DNA from: Macrocystis pyrifera
Lineage: Eukaryota > Sar > Phaeophyceae > Laminariales > Laminariaceae
DNA: 64,000 bases
Reading direction: 5' to 3'
Assembly: GCA_031763025.1 (NCBI GenBank)
Contig: JASSKH010000029.1
Location: 1,674,001-1,738,000, forward strand
The notes beneath the pieces were generated by a model. The model did no database searches, was not told the DNA's origin, and saw only the letters and a program-made list of their open reading frames with translations. The position numbers and the translations under genes were made by a program. Of this stretch, positions 57,585 to 64,000 are shown piece after piece. Position 1 is the first letter of the stretch, and every line of letters begins with the position of its first letter.

Positions 57585-59128
57585 GGGGAGCGATCTTCAC
57601 TTCTAGTAGAAATAGTTTTCGCGAGGGATAGGGTTAGGGTTTATAAGTCGATGCGTGTGTTTTCAACCTTTTTGTGTCATAGCTGAGTCAAGGGTACTGT
57701 AGTGAAAGCACCCCCGCTCCTCCTTGAGCGGGCAAGGGCGGGGGATTTTGCCGTGTCTTGAAAAACGATGTAGTGTAAGCACCCGCTCCTTGTCAAGCAG
57801 GCGAGGCCGGGTTTTTTTTTTGTCGTGCTGAAAACGGGTAGCGCTAGGTCTCCTCAACCGTCTACAGTACTTCGATTCGTCGCGTGGCATGGGTCCAGTG
57901 TCGGGTGTAGCGGTAAAACGTCCAGCGCTGTGTGGCATGTAGCCTGATCCTGCAGCCTGATGCGTTCCCACTTGTCGCTGGTATGTGTGGTGCCAACTAC
58001 TGCCTAATGACGCCCCCACTGGAAACAAACGGCGGGCTAGTGAACAGTGTGCCGTATCACACGGGTGATAAGAGAACCCCCCCCCCCCCCCCCCCCCCTG
58101 AGACGACGTTCCAAGCCGACTTTTCTCCTAACCCAGGGGAGCACACCCCACAACGCAAGAGGGTGGCTTTGGAACATCCCGACGATATGTTCCCCATAGA
58201 CGCTTCTCTTTTTTTTTTGGACCTTCGATAATCGTCCTCCGAGGTGTGTTACTATATCAAACGTGTGACGCGGTACGGAGTCGCCTACGTACTGCACTAT
58301 TAATAACTGTTTTCTGCTTCATGAATTATTTTTGGACAGTTCAGACAGGTTCCCACCTCGTGGTCTAGATGTTTGGCGGGAGCAGATCAATGTTCCGTCA
58401 TTTGCATGGTCTGCGCGCGATCTAGACCGCGCTCGCTGGTTGGGATCTGTGTATGATACGACTATCTTGCGGGAGCATTGTGATTTGCGGGAGCATCGTG
58501 AGAGCAAGCCCGTGCTACCGCCTGCCTAGGGCGTACCGACGTGATACTCCGATAGATAGGTCATGGGTCGTCGACAAGCGAACGCGGTGCACACACGAGG
58601 GTGGTGGGTCGTGAGCGGAAACGTTTCTGAGGATCCGGATCTGGCGGCAGGCTACTGCGAGGAGGGCTGCCGCGTCAACAGGCGGAGACTACCGCAGGGA
58701 GTCTACAGAAAACATACCGAAAAACAGCAGTCCTCAATATAGCACCAAAGACCGATGAAGTATGTCGACCGATTCTTTCGAGGGTTTTTCCCCCCGAAGG
58801 ATTCGGCGTGGAGTAGCACATACATCTCGTGCGAGAGCAACGCAGAGGACCGCAAGCAAGCGTGTGGTGCGTGCTACGATAGAAGCGCACCGCTATGTTT
58901 CTGGCGCTCCTGACCTGACTCGAGTAGCTCTACAGCAGGGCCCGCCCAAACCCTGAACCCGAGAAAGGCTGAACGTGCGACCCGATGAGCCGTGCCATGG
59001 CTTAGGACTTGTCGAAGAGTGGTGTAGGACACCACTTGTATCCCGGTGATATCGTGTTCTTCCTCGGTCCAGGAGCGCCGCTAGCCTAGTAACTTCCGGA
59101 CCGAAAGTGCTGTCTCTACGGTTAGTGT

Positions 59129-59236
59129 TATTACGGGGGACCATAGTCAATAGGACCAAGTATTGCTAATAAACTTGGTGAATATATAGGTTTTTATGTA
59201 CACCATAGATTCTATTAACTATGGACCCCCGTAATA
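59129..59236 (+). mobile_element. MITE-1 copy with mismatched arms
   Basis: tattacgggggaccatagtc on the left; ctattaactatggacccccg on the right. Confidence 0.88.
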
Positions 59237-60663
59237 GCACGCGTCATGTTTTTGCGTGAGTCGGGTCTGCATTTTGGGCATTCTCACGGGGGTAGGTACA
59301 CCATTTTTTTTTTGCTCTCAGTATTTTTTGGCGGGTGGGTCTCCTCGAGCGAGCAGCTACCTCGAGGTTAGTGCGTGCGATAGTTTTACGGTTGATTATA
59401 ATCTGTCTGCTTTTGGACTGGCGCGTAGAGTGTTGGCGGGTTTGCACGAACACGCTTCATCGGAGAAGCCATTTTTTTCCGTGCGACATATTGGAAGTCC
59501 TGTGACGGGTACAAAATAACTCACTCACCGCCGCCACCGTGACACGGCTCAATGTGCTGCTCGTCTTGCAGAACATCTTACAACGGATTGCATAGGACCT
59601 ATGTAATGATCTAGATCTCTATCTGCTGGCCAACGAGTGGAACCACCAGGGGTGGCCGAAAGTACAAGTACCACAAAAACGCCTCATCCCCGCTTTTGAG
59701 ACCTAGACATGGCGGGGTTCATATGATGAAGAAAAACAAACACCAAGTAAATCGTTTAGAAAAAGTGACCGGTGCCTGGTATGTTTTTTTTCTTTCATGT
59801 CGTCCTTTAGAGGAACCGCCCCCCCCCCCCCCCTCTGTATTTTTTCTCTTCGTGTTGACTCTTTTGTTTGTCTCGCTTATTCGTTGCGTCTCGCACCCTC
59901 GGAACCACCCAAACCGGGTCTGTCCTCTCTTGGGAATCGGCGCGCCACCCTTCGCCCCTCACGGTGCAGAGTATCGCACGATCTCACTGCTAACATTGTC
60001 ACAGCACCTAGTTGTGCTGTAGACCGATGTTTTGCCCCCAGCCGTGGTATCGAGATGCCAACCAACATAGCGACAATTGCTCAAACGCAGAGTCGATCGG
60101 CCGCAGGGAGGGCGAGCGCGGTGGTCGCAGGCGGGAGGGAGCGTCTGGACCCTTGTGGGAAAAGGCGCAGCCATGGCCGCGAAAGCGCAGGAAGGTCTCG
60201 GTCCCCACACTTACGACGAAGGACTTTCTTCGTCATTCGCCTTTCATACGCCGACGACCCCCTAAGTTTCGACTTACTTATAGTACGAGGGTCTCGCGTC
60301 AGTTAACACCCCCCCCCCACCCTTTTGATTAGATTTGTGTGTCATCAACCGTCTACGCACGTACAGCCAGCGTGGACGCTCAGCAGCACTGGCAGGATAA
60401 CGTTGCGCCTGTCTACGCCGTACAACTCCTTGCATCAACCATTGTAACTCGGACACCAACCATTGCATCCTCCCCCGATCACGCAGTGGCTGTTAGCTGC
60501 TGTCATCGCCACTTGGTGTGTCGTCAGTTTCTACCCCTCTGAGGTCACGAGATGGCCAACCAAGAAGTAGGTAGGCACAGAAGAAGTGGGAGGTTGATTA
60601 CATCCATACGTTGCCATGATATCGGTTTCCGATAGTTTTATTCATGTTTCTGATAATGTTTTC

Positions 60664-61607
60664 GATGAGTGATCAGCGTTGAGGTTCATGCTACACACCT
60701 GCACATTGACGGATGGCCGAAACCAAAAACAAGAGCGGACCCTATCAACTTAGTCCCTTATGTATCTTGCCTGGTTCGCCGTGATTGGAGAGCCAGAGCG
60801 GGCACGGCAAGGGCGAGCAGACCCCTCCCCCCCCCCGCCTTCTGCCCCCAGATTTACACTCCAACGTCGGGGACCATATCACACGTTTAGGACACCCCGA
60901 ATGATGAACATCGTCAAAATGTTCTCGACTTTGAGGCAGCACGGGGGGGCGGGGGGGCGTTGTCAACCCGTTGTCAACCCGTGGGGGTCGTAACCTACCA
61001 TGGTGGCACGAGCATATTTGAACGTTTTCGAAGATTACCGGGTACCAGTTGAGCATACCACGTTTTCGCGAATATTTTGTAAGTGGTAATGTATTCTCAA
61101 GATCTGTCCCTCTACTCTGCAGTCAGTCGCAACTGCTGCCGTAGGCCACACATGCGCGAACTGTCCTACTCTCTGCAGTCGCTACTACGTAAACTGCAGA
61201 GCGACTCTTCTTTCCGAGTCGCTGTTACGGGGGACCATAGTAAATAAGACCTACGATGCACACAAAAAACGATATATTTAACTATTTTTACTAACAACAT
61301 TTGGTCCTATTTACTATGGTCCCCCGTAAGAGGGCGTATACCGGTACTACTGTGTACCCTGGGTAGACCTCGCCGCGATGACCCGGGGGGGGGGGATTTT
61401 TTCGCTTATATATGCATTACGTATGTGGTCACCAAAGACATACGCTTGTTGCGGCATCCGTGACGGGGGGGGGATCACCGTTCTTCGCCACGCTTTGCTT
61501 GCGATAATAGGTTGTCACCTCCAGTTATTATTGTTGGGCTTGCCATCTGACGATGTGCAGTATGATCACTGAGCTTCAACGTTGATCGATCAAAACATTC
61601 CCGAAAG
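60664..61607. mobile_element. Possible inverted-repeat element, about 940 bp
   Basis: gagtgatcagcgttgaggtt ... cattgacggatggcc on the left is matched in inverse by gccatctgacgatgtgcagt ... cttcaacgttgatcgatc on the right. A MITE-1 copy (61224-61330) lies within. There is no coding capacity that I recognise. The pairing may also be two unrelated inverted copies of one repeat. Confidence 0.4.
61224..61330 (-). mobile_element. MITE-1 copy
   Basis: gttacgggggaccatagtaa on the left and ctatttactatggtcccccg on the right; the arms pair well. Confidence 0.88.
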
Positions 61608-63077
61608 TAGAAATCCCCGGACACAAGGGAAACCTATGCACAAGGTCTATCTATCTTCTATGTCTACTTCCTTTTGTGCTTTATCTACGGTAGTGTCGCC
61701 TCCAGTTATTGTGCGCGTGTTCCTAAACTCTATCTTAGGAGCGTTTCTGCAGCCAACTCGTCTTTCCTAGTTACATACCACACTAACAAGTATGTACGAG
61801 TTATTATGTTGAAGTTTAGCGTCTAAAGTCCGCACCATCCTGAGACCGTCGAAACAACATTTGGAAGTGAAAACCCCGCCGTCATACAGCGCTTGCTACT
61901 CCGCAAAAAAAAAACAACAACACCGTCATTCGATTCGCCGTGATTATGCCTTTATTTGTGGTGCTTCGCCATTGTTCACTCCTCATTCATCAATCTGTTA
62001 TGGTTGTGATTTCACCGCGATTCCACGGCCCGCGGGATTAATCCCGGGGGAGGCCCTGGAAATATTTTAGTCCTGGTGGTAAATGGTTAATGGGGTACGA
62101 ATCAACTGTAAGGAATAATATCCTACGGACCCTGCAGATATGCGGTTGACGGTTAGTCTATTTACTAGCAACCAAGGTATCACACTTGCCAATCAAACGC
62201 CACCAAGTAAGCGATTGAGTCATCCAGATATCCAGATGGTGTCCCCCCCGCATGACAATATCCATACAATCATCACACAGATGCTTCGCAACGACCGGCC
62301 TGCAAAATCCTTGGTTAGTTAGGCATTCTCGTGCGGTTTAGGAAACATCACTCACTGGTAGGTTAATAAGTTCTCCCGCAAAAGCCCGCAAAAGGAGAAC
62401 AAAACTCGGATACTGCTGTAGTACTACTACTGTAGTATAATAGTGTTTCTGAGATATCAGCAGCAAAATATTTTTTGTACCAGGTATGAGGAAACAGGAA
62501 AGCGAGACCGTCTTTGTTGGGTGAGCATGTTGGGCATGCATGAGGCATGAGTGCGCGTATGATGATTCTGTAGCATGTTAGCTACCATCGGCGATCCGAA
62601 GAAGAAGCGGTTTGATCAGGACGGGCAACGCAGACAGGACGAAGTGTGTGGCATGCTTCGTGATGATATATAGCTTAAAGCTCCATCAACCCTCCCATCA
62701 TAAGTATCATACCGTCTTTGGCGTTTAGACTGCTTATTGTATAGCCATACATACCTGGTACCTGGTATGTATTATTAGTATTATTATCGTGCCATTTTGG
62801 TCGGGAGTACATTACAAGTACTCTTTTTTTGTATTCACCACGTGAGAGTCCAGACGCGGATTGTGTTCCCGGCCGGCCAGAGAGTGTGGTGGGTGCGGGT
62901 GTAGGTCGTTTTCACCTTTTTCATAAAACACACGTTGGCGTCGGACGTCCTTCGTCATGACCTTGCATTCTAAGAGAGGAGATCTATACGTAGGAGTTGT
63001 AGCTCTTCATACCCAAAACAACGCGCATGTGACGACGGTTATACCTACCAGTACATGCTGCAGACAACACATTGTTT

Positions 63078-63141
63078 TCGTGACTACTGTATATATTAAT
63101 ACAGTAGTTTTCGTGACTACTGTATATATTAATACAGTAGT
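63078..63141. repeat. Tandem pair of palindromes
   Basis: tttcgtgactactgtatata and ttaatacagtag occur twice in a row; each contains the palindrome ctactgtat...atacagtag. Confidence 0.9.
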
Positions 63142-64000
63142 AATGCGGACGCTCGGTACGTTGTTGTTTTATACAACTAACTCTATATCAGGTACCACGG
63201 CCATGATATACGACACGTATGTAGGTACCAGCAGGCATTATCCGGTAGTAGATGACGATGACAGAGTACACCCTTTCAACCCTATAGATTCTCGTCGCGG
63301 ATGTCACACACGAGCTGGAAGGCATGCCCCCGGCGGGAGAGGTTGGGGCCTATCGAAACCCGTGGTAACCTTTCCCTCTCTGACCATGAACGTCCGGCAT
63401 GTATATCCATGTGTGTGGGTGGTAACTTACCTATCTATGCGATACCTTTTGAGAAAACAGGAAACGCACAATCTCCATCATATCAATAGGGGTAGGGGTG
63501 GATGGAATTAATGATTTTTGGGCTTTGTACGCATGATTGTGGATTCATTATTTTTAGCAGTATTTTCTACGTGAATATTATGAGGTACGTCGCAGCTGTG
63601 GCAATATGCAGAGGGAGACGATATGGTGGTAACATATAGATACCTGGCACAATATATGTACGTATGTACGAAGCAGTCTAAACTATTATTTACAGTCCTC
63701 TTACCATCCGACGATACGTATGCACAGCAGTGCTTGTTCCAACAATCGCTTATCCTCCACATGCGTACGTATAAACGGTGAACTACACACTACTGCTGTA
63801 GAATTGCATGACTTCAAACAAACATGGAATATGCCTTTTATCAATCAGACGTAAAACCAGTAATAATACCCCCCCAGTATTTAATGGTATCTTTTTTACG
63901 TGTGCGTTCGTTTACTTTCGTTCATGCTGCACGTAGTCATTCTTTCTGGCTGAGGCTTGTTAAAGGGGAAGCAGGACAGATACCTGTAGTTCATAAAAAG

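Larger units (their letters stand above)
56615..64000. other. No supported gene
   Basis: Contains MITE-1 copies (57478, 59129, 61224), weak GATC-rich repeats, a C run at 58078-58098, and the tandem palindromes at 63078. A 118-codon frame at 56986-57342 (with SLELTLEDESQLGRTFEFMR) is the least unlikely coding piece; I recognise no family and see no good splice partner. From 61.4 kb to the end I see only short AT-balanced unique sequence. Confidence 0.6.

Noticed and set aside
62957-63511. 184-codon frame near the right edge
   Set aside because: It reads through the tandem palindromes with ordinary random composition and no recognised motif.

Overview
This is a window of intron-rich nuclear DNA from a eukaryote. 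I could assemble four protein genes by hand from short exons (57-321 bp, apart from one large last exon) with matching splice phases, separated by introns of 0.4-5 kb. Introns and spacers hold homopolymer runs, microsatellites, minisatellites and small non-coding mobile elements. I found no reverse transcriptase, integrase or recognisable transposase. Large repeat-filled introns, CAG/GGT/TTGG-type tracts and low-complexity protein inserts would suit a stramenopile such as a brown alga. That placement is an inference; nothing in the sequence proves the lineage.

Layout. (1) Minus strand, about 455-11524 and running off the left edge: a coiled-coil protein of unknown function, seven phase-consistent exons, possibly with a first exon at 14105-14254. 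(2) Plus strand, 14969-21763: a complete EMC8/EMC9 subunit of the ER membrane protein complex, five exons, with a GC-AG first intron. (3) Minus strand, 28889-38020: a CCCH zinc finger joined to a short coiled coil and an FtsJ/RlmM-type RNA methyltransferase domain, six exons. (4) Plus strand, 40288 to at least 55466: an ASH2/Bre2-type SPRY subunit of the Set1/COMPASS histone H3K4 methyltransferase, eight exons plus a charged C-terminal tail that changes frame twice at homopolymers. Genes 1/2 and 3/4 are divergent pairs; genes 2/3 converge across a 7 kb repeat-filled spacer. From about 56.6 kb to the end I see no supported gene.

The genes do not form one pathway (ER membrane insertion, RNA methylation, chromatin methylation). 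The most unusual content is the repeat fraction: a palindromic MITE family with more than 20 copies, including nested copies and copies with mismatched arms; two short element families that end in long poly-C runs and chain head to tail at those runs; a GATC-rich dispersed family; further inverted-repeat families; an 825 bp inverted-repeat element carrying a 119-codon ORF; and telomere-like, pentamer and hexamer satellites inside introns.
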